Positions 7,986-14,809 of a stretch of DNA of 64,000 bases are shown piece by piece (the stretch's first letter is position 1; each line of letters begins with the position of its first letter). The position numbers and the translations under genes were made by a program. The stretch covers positions 433,137 through 497,136 of the forward strand of contig CAKTIO010000001.1 of NCBI GenBank assembly GCA_934565855.1, written 5' to 3'. The stretch comes from an uncultured Dysosmobacter sp. (GTDB taxonomy: Bacteria > Bacillota > Clostridia > Oscillospirales > Oscillospiraceae). The notes below the pieces were generated by a model. That model did no database searches, had not been told where the DNA came from, and was given only the letters and a program-made list of their open reading frames with translations.

Positions 7986-8068
7986 GCCGCATGAGACAGA
8001 ATTATGGGATACCCATGTTCTGTTTTATCGGCACAGGATTTTTCTTCACCGTCATGCGGCTCTTTTTT
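7986..8068 (+). terminator. Long two-stem terminator
   Basis: GCCGCATGA (7986-7994) pairs with TCATGCGGC (8052-8060) and is followed by a run of seven T. Inside it a second hairpin forms (ACAGAA...ATGGG / CCCAT..TTCTGT, about 7997-8022). It would end the polymerase operon, and its size suggests a structured attenuator rather than a plain terminator. Confidence 0.7.
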
Positions 8069-8071
8069 TGA

Positions 8072-8110
8072 CCTTCCGTCGATCCGGTTCTGTACCGGCT
8101 GTGCGGAAGG
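8072..8110 (+). promoter_or_regulatory. Hairpin sequestering the RBS of the next XRE gene
   Basis: CCTTCCG (8072-8078) is exactly complementary to CGGAAGG (8104-8110), which contains the SD (GGAAGGAG) of the XRE gene starting at 8119. A small inner stem (CCGGT/ACCGG) lies in the loop. Directly after a terminator, this suggests translational control of read-through transcripts. Confidence 0.55.
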
Positions 8111-8118
8111 AGAAACGT

Positions 8119-8409
8119 ATGTATTTTGACGCAAAAGAGTTTGGTAAGAGACTTCACGATGTTCGCACTTCCCGTGGCATTACGCAGGAGGAACTGGCGG
8201 TTCGTCTGGGACTGGCAAGCAAGCAGCATGTCAGTCGCATGGAGAACGGAGAGCGCAGCTGCTCTATTGATTTACTGATCGAATTGTCCTGCATTCTCCA
8301 TGTCAGCACGGATTATCTTCTGATGGGCAGCGAGCCAAGTAAAGAGGAAGTCAAAAATGATCTTCTGAGCATTATTTCGGAGCTGTCTACGATTGCGAAG
8401 AAAATCTAA
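8119..8409 (+). CDS. XRE-family HTH regulator, 96 aa
   Basis: A compact XRE protein: HTH at about residues 8-65 with LHDVRTSRGITQEELAVRLG and recognition region SKQHVSRMENGERS, then a short helical dimerisation tail. The ATG at 8119 follows GGAAGGAG. The upstream frame is open but crosses the terminator structure, so the short form is right. The RBS lies in a stem, so expression may be conditional. Its target is unknown; it could regulate the neighbouring polymerase or toxin cassettes. Confidence 0.82.
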   Translation: MYFDAKEFGKRLHDVRTSRGITQEELAVRLGLASKQHVSRMENGERSCSIDLLIELSCILHVSTDYLLMGSEPSKEEVKNDLLSIISELSTIAKKI

Positions 8410-8440
8410 AAAGCATTTTGACTCTCGAATGTTAGCATCA

Positions 8441-8508
8441 GTTGCACTTCCTTTTTCTTTCTCGTTGCAAAAGAGAAAGAAAGAAGCTGCATGAGCAGTA
8501 AGTGCAAC
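8441..8508. repeat. Branched inverted-repeat structure in a 296-bp gap
   Basis: GTTGCACTT (8441-8449) pairs with AAGTGCAAC (8500-8508). Nested inside are a 10-bp stem (TTTCTTTCTC, 8454-8463, with GAGAAAGAAA, 8473-8482) and a small CTGC/GCAG stem. The gap 8410-8705 otherwise holds only a promoter and operators near its right end. Confidence 0.5.
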
Positions 8509-8631
8509 AGGAAAAAGAAAATAGACAGAGCAGTTGATGATGGAATGTCCGGTGCAGTGTGGGTGTAATGCTCATGTTGCATCGGGCTTTTTTGTAAAAA
8601 TAATTTTTAATAATGTTGATTTTTAACTGCT

Positions 8632-8690
8632 CTTAACTCAATTATTGCATCTTAACTCAAAAAGAGTTATAATACAGAAAAAGAGTTAAG
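8632..8690 (+). promoter_or_regulatory. Promoter and operator repeats of the HTH/nucleotidyltransferase pair
   Basis: TTGCAT (8645-8650) and TATAAT (8668-8673) with a 17-bp spacer form a good sigma-A promoter. CTTAACTCA occurs at 8632 and 8651. GAGTTA occurs inverted at 8664-8669 and 8683-8690, giving the palindrome AACTC-AAAAA-GAGTT across the -10. This pattern fits autoregulation by the first gene's HTH protein. Confidence 0.7.
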
Positions 8691-8705
8691 ATTGCAGGTG
8701 ATGAC

Positions 8706-9665
8706 ATGGAATATCTCGATAAAGTTCTGGGAGTCAAGGTTACCTATGAGGATGTAGAGTTTAAGCATTTGCCTAATTTTATAGCCACAAGGTACCGTTT
8801 ACAGATGGTGTCTATGAATGAACAGAAGATGATTTTTCTTAATCCTAAGACAGAACTGGAGCAGATTGAAGTACTGAAAAAACATATTGCTCGGATACAG
8901 AGTAATGAGAAATTGCCTATTGTGCTGGTGCTAAAAGAACTTAGCTTTCGTCAGAAAGAATATTTGATTCGTGAGAAGATTCCGTTTATTGTAGATGGAA
9001 AGCAAATTTATTTGCCCTTTATGGCAGTGTATTTGCAGGAACGGTGCAGCGCCGAAAAAAAGACAAGGGAAGAAATACTTCCATCGGCGCAGATGCTTCT
9101 ACTGCATTTCATTTATGGAGGCGCACAGGAATTATCTACAAGTCAAGCCGCGAAGGACTTGGAACTGACACCTACTTCTATATCCAGGGCATCGAGACAA
9201 CTTGAAGAAATGGGATTGCTGCATATCAGGAAAGTAGGTGTGCAGCGGATTCTGTACTCTGAGGATTCTCCGAAAATACTGTTCCAAAAAGCAGGAGATA
9301 AGTTGCTGAATCCAATAAAACGAACGGTTTATATTCCGAAAGAATTGGTGGGAACAGAGCTGCTGGAAAGTGGATATTCGGCATTGGCAGAGTGTTCCAT
9401 GCTGAACGCACCAAACGTCAAATGCTATGCAACAGAAAGAATCTCTCAATGGAAAGATGTTATGACCAATAGCTTGCAAGATTCGCAGGTGCAAGTGGCC
9501 GTAGAAATGTGGAGATACAATCCCCGAAAATTGTCCACACGAAATACTGTAGACGAGCTTTCTTTGGCATTGACATTGAGAGAAGATGCAGATGAACGGG
9601 TTGAAGAAGCAGTAGAAGAAATGTTGAATGAACTGTGGAGGAAGATAGATGGTTACAGGAATTGA
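8706..9665 (+). CDS. Winged-helix protein, AbiEi-like antitoxin candidate
   Basis: 319 residues. A winged helix-turn-helix lies at about 130-185 (STSQAAKDLELTPTSISRASRQLEEMGLLHIRKVG). The C-terminal third, from about 200 (KRTVYIPKELVG), contains an SGYSALAECSMLNAP segment. An HTH protein followed immediately by a nucleotidyltransferase matches the antitoxin-toxin order of AbiE-type systems, although the N-terminal 120 residues before the HTH differ from short AbiEi proteins. The stop lies 17 bp inside the next gene, so the two are coupled. Role inferred: autorepressor and antitoxin. Confidence 0.65.
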   Translation: MEYLDKVLGVKVTYEDVEFKHLPNFIATRYRLQMVSMNEQKMIFLNPKTELEQIEVLKKHIARIQSNEKLPIVLVLKELSFRQKEYLIREKIPFIVDGKQIYLPFMAVYLQERCSAEKKTREEILPSAQMLLLHFIYGGAQELSTSQAAKDLELTPTSISRASRQLEEMGLLHIRKVGVQRILYSEDSPKILFQKAGDKLLNPIKRTVYIPKELVGTELLESGYSALAECSMLNAPNVKCYATERISQWKDVMTNSLQDSQVQVAVEMWRYNPRKLSTRNTVDELSLALTLREDADERVEEAVEEMLNELWRKIDGYRN

Positions 9666-10407
9666 TAGCTTTAAGGAATGGTTCAAGGGCAGTGAGGAAC
9701 AATATGCCATCATTGGAGGAACAGCGTGTGACATTCTGATGACGGAAGAAGGTTTGGATTTCCGAGCAACAAAGGACATTGACCTTGTTCTGATTATAGA
9801 AGCAGTTGACGCAAATTTTGGAAAGAAATTCTGGGAATATGTAAAACAGGCTGGATATGAACATTGTAATAAAAGTTCTGGCGTACCGCAGTTTTATCGT
9901 TTTAGCCACCCGACCTCGAATCAGTATCCTGCGATGATTGAACTTTTCACACGAAAACTGGATGCCATTCAACTTCCAGAAGATGCAGTCTTAACGCCAT
10001 TGCCGATGGACGAAGATATTTCAAGTCTGTCTGCTATTCTCTTGGACGATGATTACTATGAATTCTTGAAACAGGGGAAAGTCGCTGTTGATGGAGTAAC
10101 CGTTTTGGATGCAGCATATTTGATTCCATTTAAGGCGAAAGCGTGGATGGATTTGACGGATCGCAAAGCTGCAGGTGAACACGTTGATAGCAAAAATATC
10201 AAGAAACATAAGAATGATGTTTTCCGCCTGACGGAGTTGATTGACCCTACCGCCAAGGTAGTGGCTCCCCAAGGAGTTTATGCCGATATTCAAGAGTTTG
10301 TCCAGCGTATGAAAAATGAAAACGTGGATATTAAACAGTTGGGGCTGGTTGGCAGAACAAAGGAGAAGATTCTGGAAGAATTAAAAGCAATGTACGAGAC
10401 ACTTTAA
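9649..10407 (+). CDS. Nucleotidyltransferase, AbiEii-like toxin candidate
   Basis: 252 residues with a nucleotidyltransferase signature near the N-terminus: IIGGTACDIL (about 23-32) and, after a short insert, ATKDIDLVL (about 39-47), giving the GG-x-x-DxD pattern. A helical C-terminal half contains PFKAKAWMDLTDRKAAGE, a Lys-rich segment also seen in AbiEii/MNT-like proteins. Toxins of this fold transfer nucleotides to tRNA or protein targets. It overlaps the HTH gene by 17 bp. I expect toxin activity or a phage-abortive role; other nucleotidyltransferase functions are possible. Confidence 0.68.
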   Translation: MVTGIDSFKEWFKGSEEQYAIIGGTACDILMTEEGLDFRATKDIDLVLIIEAVDANFGKKFWEYVKQAGYEHCNKSSGVPQFYRFSHPTSNQYPAMIELFTRKLDAIQLPEDAVLTPLPMDEDISSLSAILLDDDYYEFLKQGKVAVDGVTVLDAAYLIPFKAKAWMDLTDRKAAGEHVDSKNIKKHKNDVFRLTELIDPTAKVVAPQGVYADIQEFVQRMKNENVDIKQLGLVGRTKEKILEELKAMYETL

Positions 10408-10472
10408 TATAGATATTTGAACAGACAAGGGCATGTCAGCAAGGATTCGATTGACTTGACCCAATAACGATC

Positions 10473-10554
10473 AGAAAATAAAAACGGAAAATCTGTTAAT
10501 AATTTCTGATTTGCGGTTTATTGTAAGGTTACAAGAAAATAAAAACGAAAAATC
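10473..10554 (+). repeat. Imperfect 21-nt direct repeat
   Basis: AGAAAATAAAAACG followed by GAAAATC or AAAAATC occurs at 10473-10493 and 10534-10554, differing at one position. The copies are 61 bp apart, in the AT-rich left part of the long gene-free region. Confidence 0.6.
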
Positions 10555-10695
10555 CGTTTTTAGATGAGGGAAACCCATGAAAATACTCTGCATCACAGCA
10601 CATGGACTTTGATGCATTGGCCGTGAATCAAAAATGGTCACCAGTAGATAAACGGGTACCAGTTTACAGAAAACAGAATAGAATCGTCTTCGATG

Positions 10696-10727
10696 CCTCG
10701 TTGAGAAACCAACGGGGTATTTTTTTG
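10696..10727 (+). terminator. Intrinsic terminator inside the gene-free region
   Basis: CCTCGTTG and CAACGGGG pair (one wobble) around AGAAAC and are followed by TATTTTTTT. It could end the transcript of the nucleotidyltransferase operon about 300 bp downstream of its stop. Confidence 0.6.
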
Positions 10728-11200
10728 CCCCAATCCGGCTGCATAGGACACTGAAAAAGTTAAAACGAACCGCAGGTAGTCCTGCAAGGACAACCAAAGT
10801 GCGCCTACGAGGCCAACGCGAAATAGGAGGATTCTTGTTAAACTTACTTTGTAAGGACGAAAGTCCGGATGTCCCTTGAAAACTGAATACTCATTCTTCA
10901 GGTACATTCCTGTTTGGTCGAGCCTTCGACTGCACGCCATGAAACCCATCGGGGCGATAGCGGTTTCGCAGAAGCAAATGCCGGATTGCAACCGGCGGCG
11001 GTGTTAAAGCCAGACAGGGACAATGATACTTCCGTAATTCGCGGTCCGGCCATAAGGAAGGCGGGATGGTTAGATTCCAATGGAGCAGTGAAGCACACTG
11101 CCGCCTGTGAGAAATCCTACATCTCTGGGGTAATAAGAAAAAGTACAGAGAAACCATATTTTCAGAAAGCACTGCCGGGTGCTGTATCAGCATAATACCT
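10728..11200 (+). ncRNA. Candidate structured non-coding RNA or transposon-end remnant
   Basis: About 470 bp with no convincing protein. It is more GC-rich than its flanks and dense in short hairpins: GCAGG-TAGT-CCTGC (10772-10785), a GAAA tetraloop hairpin GGAC-GAAA-GTCC (10855-10866), GTCGA-GCCT-TCGAC (10917-10930), CCGG-N7-CCGG (10981-10995) and GCAGTG-AAGCA-CACTGC (11085-11101). A 93-codon open frame (10914-11195) starts with TTG and lacks an RBS, so I do not call it. The layout resembles the omega-RNA-like right end of an IS200/IS605-type element, or a large structured RNA, but I cannot assign a class or strand with certainty. Confidence 0.35.
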
Positions 11201-11247
11201 GGCAGGCTTTATCCATATCAGTGTATGGAGATTGGAGACAACAGCAA

Positions 11248-11670
11248 ATGAAAGAAAACTGGGTTTATCGGCGAGGTGATTTATATCTCGCCAATCTCGG
11301 TGTTCCGGTCGGATCAAAGCAGGGCGGTGTTCGTCCTGTTGTGGTTCTTCAGAACGATGTCGGCAATTATTATGCGCCGACGATCACGATTGCTCCGCTG
11401 ACATCGAAAATTGAGAAGAAGCGAAAGCAGCCAACGCATTTCTTTCTCCGTAAAGCAAAGGGACTGGCAAGACCTTCTATGGTATTGGCAGAACAGCTCG
11501 ACACCTGTGACAAGGTATGCGTGATTCGCTATCTTGGGCGGGTAAGTAAGGGGCAGATGCGTGGAATTGATGAGGCTGTAAGGATTCAGCTTGGATATTA
11601 CATTCCGGAACAGGCAGAGAAAAAAAGACAGGGCAAATGCCGAAAGGATGGCGAAGAAGGCGATGGATAA
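11248..11670 (+). CDS. MazF/PemK-family toxin-like protein
   Basis: 140 residues of the MazF/PemK/Kid fold: YRRGDLYLANLG at the N-terminus, GVRPVVVLQND (about 26-36), TITIAPLTSK (about 45-54) and PSMVLAEQLDTCDK (about 77-90), the usual order of the endoribonuclease core. It has a longer basic C-terminus (KKRQGKCRKDGEEGDG). The ATG at 11248 is where homology begins. No MazE-like antitoxin precedes it; the region upstream is non-coding. It overlaps the following excisionase-like gene. It may cleave RNA or act as a regulator tied to excision. Confidence 0.82.
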   Translation: MKENWVYRRGDLYLANLGVPVGSKQGGVRPVVVLQNDVGNYYAPTITIAPLTSKIEKKRKQPTHFFLRKAKGLARPSMVLAEQLDTCDKVCVIRYLGRVSKGQMRGIDEAVRIQLGYYIPEQAEKKRQGKCRKDGEEGDG

Positions 11671-11893
11671 ACTGATTACAAGGAAGGAAGCAGCCAGTAT
11701 ACTGGGAATCAGCGTCAAAACACTGGATACTGCAAGAACAGACGGTTTGATCTCCTATGTTCAGTATGTGGAAAATGGCTGCGTTTATTTCACAGAAGTG
11801 GGGATTCAGGAGTATATTGCAAAATGTACGCACCGTGCAAAACCGATAGAACGTGCTGCGACATATCGCAAACCTCGAAGCTTTCGGCGGTGA
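11663..11893 (+). CDS. Excisionase-like helix-turn-helix protein
   Basis: 76 residues, DKLITRKEAASILGISVKTLD at the N-terminus, the MerR-like/excisionase HTH (HTH_17 type) that bends DNA next to integrase sites. A strand (YVQYVENGCVYFT) and a basic tail (YRKPRSFRR) follow. The start overlaps the mazF-like gene by 8 bp; an ATG at 11648 is an alternative. It is located 70 bp before the first integrase, the normal xis-int order, so it probably controls excision. Confidence 0.75.
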   Translation: MDKLITRKEAASILGISVKTLDTARTDGLISYVQYVENGCVYFTEVGIQEYIAKCTHRAKPIERAATYRKPRSFRR

Positions 11894-11964
11894 AAATCGA
11901 CATCGTTGAGTATGGACGATGAATCCGCAATAATGAAAGTAACAACAGGATTGGAGGTAATGAT

Positions 11965-13173
11965 ATGGCGGCAAGAAGAATGATGCTTCCCGATTATGGT
12001 ACGGTGAGTATGAAGGGAACACAGTATTATCGAACCCGTGTAACAGATCAGCAGGGACGGCGGGTTTCCTTATATGCAAGAACGAGAGAGGAACTGTACC
12101 AGAAGGAACAGGAAGCGATTCAGCAGATTGAGAACAAGACGTATCGCCGCAGTACACCCACGGTGGAAGAGTATTGTGAGAAATGGTTGCTGATGCAGTC
12201 GGCACAGATCAGGATGACAACACTGATTGACTATACATCGAAAGTGAAGAACTACATCATCAAGCCCTTGGGCGATATGCATATGGGGGATGTAACAGCG
12301 GATGACATTCGCCTGGCACTGTTGGCGGCATCGAAAAAGTCGGCATCGGTATACAAATCTGTGAACGTTCTATATAAGTGTATTTTCACAGCAGCCATGG
12401 AGAGTAAGATCATTGATGAGAATCCGACCATCTATCTGAAGAAGAATGTGGGCGGAATTCCCCAGAAGGACCGCCTCCCGCTTACAGATGAACAGGTGGA
12501 TAAGCTGCTGGATGCCATTTACGGCTTGCCTCCGTATGTGTTTGTGATGCTGGGGCTGTACGCAGGATTGCGGAGAGAGGAAATCCTCGGACTTCAATGG
12601 GATTCGGTGTATCTTGATTGCGAGGCTCCGTACCTTACTGTTCGGAGAGCCTGGCATACAGAGCATAATCGTCCGGTGATTCTGACAGAGCTGAAAACAA
12701 AGGCAGCGCATCGGAATGTCCCTCTTCCGGACAATCTTCTGGAATGTCTGAAAGAGGCGAAGAAAACATCGACATCGGATTATGTGGTTGCAAACCGGGA
12801 TGGAGACCCTTTGTCCTATACGCAGTTCAAGAGATTATGGCAGTATATCGTAACCCGTACCACCAAGGAACGCTGCTATTACCGCTATGAAGATGGCAAG
12901 AGGGTTAAGCATACGGTGAAGCCGGTTCTGGGGCAAAAGGCAGCACACAATGGAAATGTGGTTTACAGTCTGGACTTTGAGGTGACTCCGCATCAGCTGC
13001 GGCACACTTACATTACGAATCTGATTCATGCTTCGGTTGATCCGAAGACAGTTCAGTATCTTGCCGGTCATGAAAGCAGCAAGATCACCATGGATATTTA
13101 CGCCAAGGTGAAATATAATCGCCCAGAGCAGCTCGCAGGAGTGCTGGAAGATGCTTTTGCATCGTGGGATTAA
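11965..13173 (+). CDS. Tyrosine-type site-specific integrase 1
   Basis: 402 residues. An N-terminal arm-binding-like segment (YGTVSMKGTQYYRTRVTD, about 9-26) is followed by a SAM-like core-binding domain (about 60-165, beginning TVEEYCEKWLL). The catalytic domain has Arg in GLYAGLRREEILGL, the HxxR motif in HQLRHTYI, His in YLAGHESS and the Tyr nucleophile in MDIYAKV. All catalytic residues are visible, so it should be active. A terminator follows at 13194. It is clearly paralogous to the next gene. Confidence 0.93.
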   Translation: MAARRMMLPDYGTVSMKGTQYYRTRVTDQQGRRVSLYARTREELYQKEQEAIQQIENKTYRRSTPTVEEYCEKWLLMQSAQIRMTTLIDYTSKVKNYIIKPLGDMHMGDVTADDIRLALLAASKKSASVYKSVNVLYKCIFTAAMESKIIDENPTIYLKKNVGGIPQKDRLPLTDEQVDKLLDAIYGLPPYVFVMLGLYAGLRREEILGLQWDSVYLDCEAPYLTVRRAWHTEHNRPVILTELKTKAAHRNVPLPDNLLECLKEAKKTSTSDYVVANRDGDPLSYTQFKRLWQYIVTRTTKERCYYRYEDGKRVKHTVKPVLGQKAAHNGNVVYSLDFEVTPHQLRHTYITNLIHASVDPKTVQYLAGHESSKITMDIYAKVKYNRPEQLAGVLEDAFASWD

Positions 13174-13193
13174 GAGTAAATCAGAAAAAACTT

Positions 13194-13227
13194 AGGGCAG
13201 GGATGGTCAAAAATCCCTGCCCTTTTT
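13194..13227 (+). terminator. Intrinsic terminator after integrase 1
   Basis: AGGGCAGGGAT (13194-13204) pairs with ATCCCTGCCCT (13213-13223), followed by TTTT. It separates the two integrase genes into different transcripts. Confidence 0.85.
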
Positions 13228-13319
13228 ACATACATTCGACATCCTTGAAGGAAGTGGTGTACGCCATGATAATAAAAGTGACAACACGCAATGTATGAAG
13301 ATAGATAGGAGGAGAACAC

Positions 13320-14531
13320 ATGGCTAAAGGGAAAAAGCGTCCTGCTGAACTTCCGGAATACGGAACAGTGATGATGAAAGGGGTACAGTATTACCGTACC
13401 CGGATTACAGATGCAGACGGAAAGAGAGTGGCGATTTATGGGCTGACACGCGAAGAATTGTATGACCGGGTGGAAGATGCCCAGAAGAAAATTGCGGAAG
13501 CAGTTTTCCATAGAGAGAATCCGACCGTGGAAGAGTACTGCGAAAAATGGCTGCTGATGCGGTCTGGAACGGTAAGAACCAATACGTTGGAGGGATATGA
13601 GCGGATGGTGAAAAGATACATCGTGGGGCCGATTGGACAGATGTATATGGACGAAGTGACCACAGATGACCTGCGGCTGCTGATGGTTCCACTATCAAAA
13701 GGTTCTTCCGGAATGTATGGTCAGCTCAATATGCTGATTAAGAACATTTTTAATTCGGCAGAAGAGAGCAAGGTGATCAAAGAGAATCCATCAAAAACAA
13801 TTTGCGCAAGAGGCGGAAAGCCTGCGAAACGGCGCGAGGCTTTGACGGATGAACAGACTGCCATTTTGCTGGATAGCATTCGTGAGCTTCCACCGTATGT
13901 CTTCGTGATGATCGGCTTGTACGCGGGATTGCGTAGAGAAGAGATTCTTGGATTGAAATGGGACTGTGTATTCCTGGATGAAAAAACGCCGTACATTTCG
14001 ATAAGGCGTGCATGGCATGTGGAAGGCGGTAAGCCGGTAGTCAACGCACTTTTGAAGACACCAGCAGCGAAACGAGATGTTCCGATTCCCAAATGCCTGG
14101 TGACCTGTCTCAAGGAAGAAAGGGAAAAATCGGAATCGGAATATGTAATCTCGAATTCGAAGGGAACTGTTTTGACGGAAAAACAGTTTGTGAGGGTCTG
14201 GAAGTACATAACAGTCCGTTCTACCGCAGAACGCTGTTATTACACCTATGTAAATGGACAGTCCATCAAGCATAGAATAAAGCCAAGGCTTGGTGAGCAT
14301 CAGCCGAACAATCCCAAGCTGGTGTATACGATGGACTTCAAGGTGACTCCGCATCAGCTGCGGCACACCTATATCACAAATCTGATTTATAAAGGTGTTG
14401 ATCCTAAGACGGTGCAGTATCTGGCAGGCCATGAGAACAGCAAAACGACTATGGACATCTATGCGAAAGTCAAGTATAATAAACCTGAGGAATTAAGCAG
14501 CGTTGTGAATGCTGCATTCGGGCTGCGTTAA
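13320..14531 (+). CDS. Tyrosine-type site-specific integrase 2
   Basis: 403 residues with the same architecture as the upstream integrase: YGTVMMKGVQYYRTRITD at the N-terminus, core-binding domain from TVEEYCEKWLLM, then Arg in GLRREEILGL, HQLRHTYI, YLAGHENS and MDIYAKV. A strong RBS (TAGGAGGAGAA) precedes the ATG. The intergenic leaders of the two genes are also similar (TCGACATC..TTGA and ATAAT.AAAGT.ACAACA at about 11,902-11,955 and 13,237-13,292), so the whole leader-plus-gene unit was duplicated. The two enzymes may act as a pair or on different sites. Confidence 0.93.
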   Translation: MAKGKKRPAELPEYGTVMMKGVQYYRTRITDADGKRVAIYGLTREELYDRVEDAQKKIAEAVFHRENPTVEEYCEKWLLMRSGTVRTNTLEGYERMVKRYIVGPIGQMYMDEVTTDDLRLLMVPLSKGSSGMYGQLNMLIKNIFNSAEESKVIKENPSKTICARGGKPAKRREALTDEQTAILLDSIRELPPYVFVMIGLYAGLRREEILGLKWDCVFLDEKTPYISIRRAWHVEGGKPVVNALLKTPAAKRDVPIPKCLVTCLKEEREKSESEYVISNSKGTVLTEKQFVRVWKYITVRSTAERCYYTYVNGQSIKHRIKPRLGEHQPNNPKLVYTMDFKVTPHQLRHTYITNLIYKGVDPKTVQYLAGHENSKTTMDIYAKVKYNKPEELSSVVNAAFGLR

Positions 14532-14682
14532 ACTGCACCAAAAATTTCTCGTTTTCGTGGGTTTACCTATGGGTTTACTGAGAGAGGAAAGTCCGAAAAC
14601 CCGCATGAATACTGGACTTTTTGGATCAAAGGCAGGTGAGTACGGTCTGAAGGCCGCCCGCCGCGCACCCCAGTTCTCCAAG

Positions 14683-14697
14683 AGATAATCATTTTCA
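14683..14697. promoter_or_regulatory. Fur-box-like sequence without an obvious gene
   Basis: AGATAATCATTTTCA matches the 7-1-7 Fur consensus TGATAAT-N-ATTATCA at all but two of its 14 specified positions. It lies next to a terminator and near the likely element junction, with no gene starting beside it. It may be chance or a relic of a host promoter displaced by integration. Confidence 0.35.
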
Positions 14698-14703
14698 TCT
14701 CCA

Positions 14704-14742
14704 CCCCTTGGAACCGCAATGGTTCCAAGGGGTTCCTTTTTA
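14704..14742 (+). terminator. Strong terminator at the element/host junction
   Basis: CCCCTTGGAACC (14704-14715) pairs perfectly with GGTTCCAAGGGG (14721-14732), followed by TTCCTTTTTAT. A second strong GC hairpin (about 14757-14790) lies just before the 3' end of the minus-strand peptide-binding protein gene and probably terminates that gene. Confidence 0.8.
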
Positions 14743-14809
14743 TAAAAAGCTGCTATCCCCCGGCTCTGCGCCTTTTGCAGAGCCGGGGGATATTGGTTTT
14801 CTCTCAGGC

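Larger units (their letters stand above)
1..14640. mobile_element. Right-hand part of an integrated mobile element
   Basis: This AT-richer block ends in an excisionase-like gene and two tandem tyrosine integrases, followed directly by GC-rich housekeeping genes. Its cargo is defence (Kiwa, DrmC-like), toxin-antitoxin, ImmA/XRE regulators and an accessory DNA polymerase, which is typical of integrative elements in gut Clostridia. No relaxase, coupling ATPase or conjugation genes are visible, so it cannot be decided whether this is a conjugative element, a mobilisable island or a prophage remnant. The left end lies outside the window. The right boundary is uncertain and is placed just after the second integrase and before the terminator near 14,704. 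No attachment-site repeat could be identified with only one end in view. Confidence 0.7.

Noticed and set aside
8700-9665. MarR-type regulator as the sole function of the HTH gene
   Set aside because: The overlap with a nucleotidyltransferase gene and the autoregulatory repeats fit a toxin-antitoxin partner better than a stand-alone MarR regulator.
10914-11195. 93-codon open frame in the gene-free region
   Set aside because: It starts with TTG, has no SD and matches no protein pattern. The stretch is full of stems, so an RNA is more likely than a protein.
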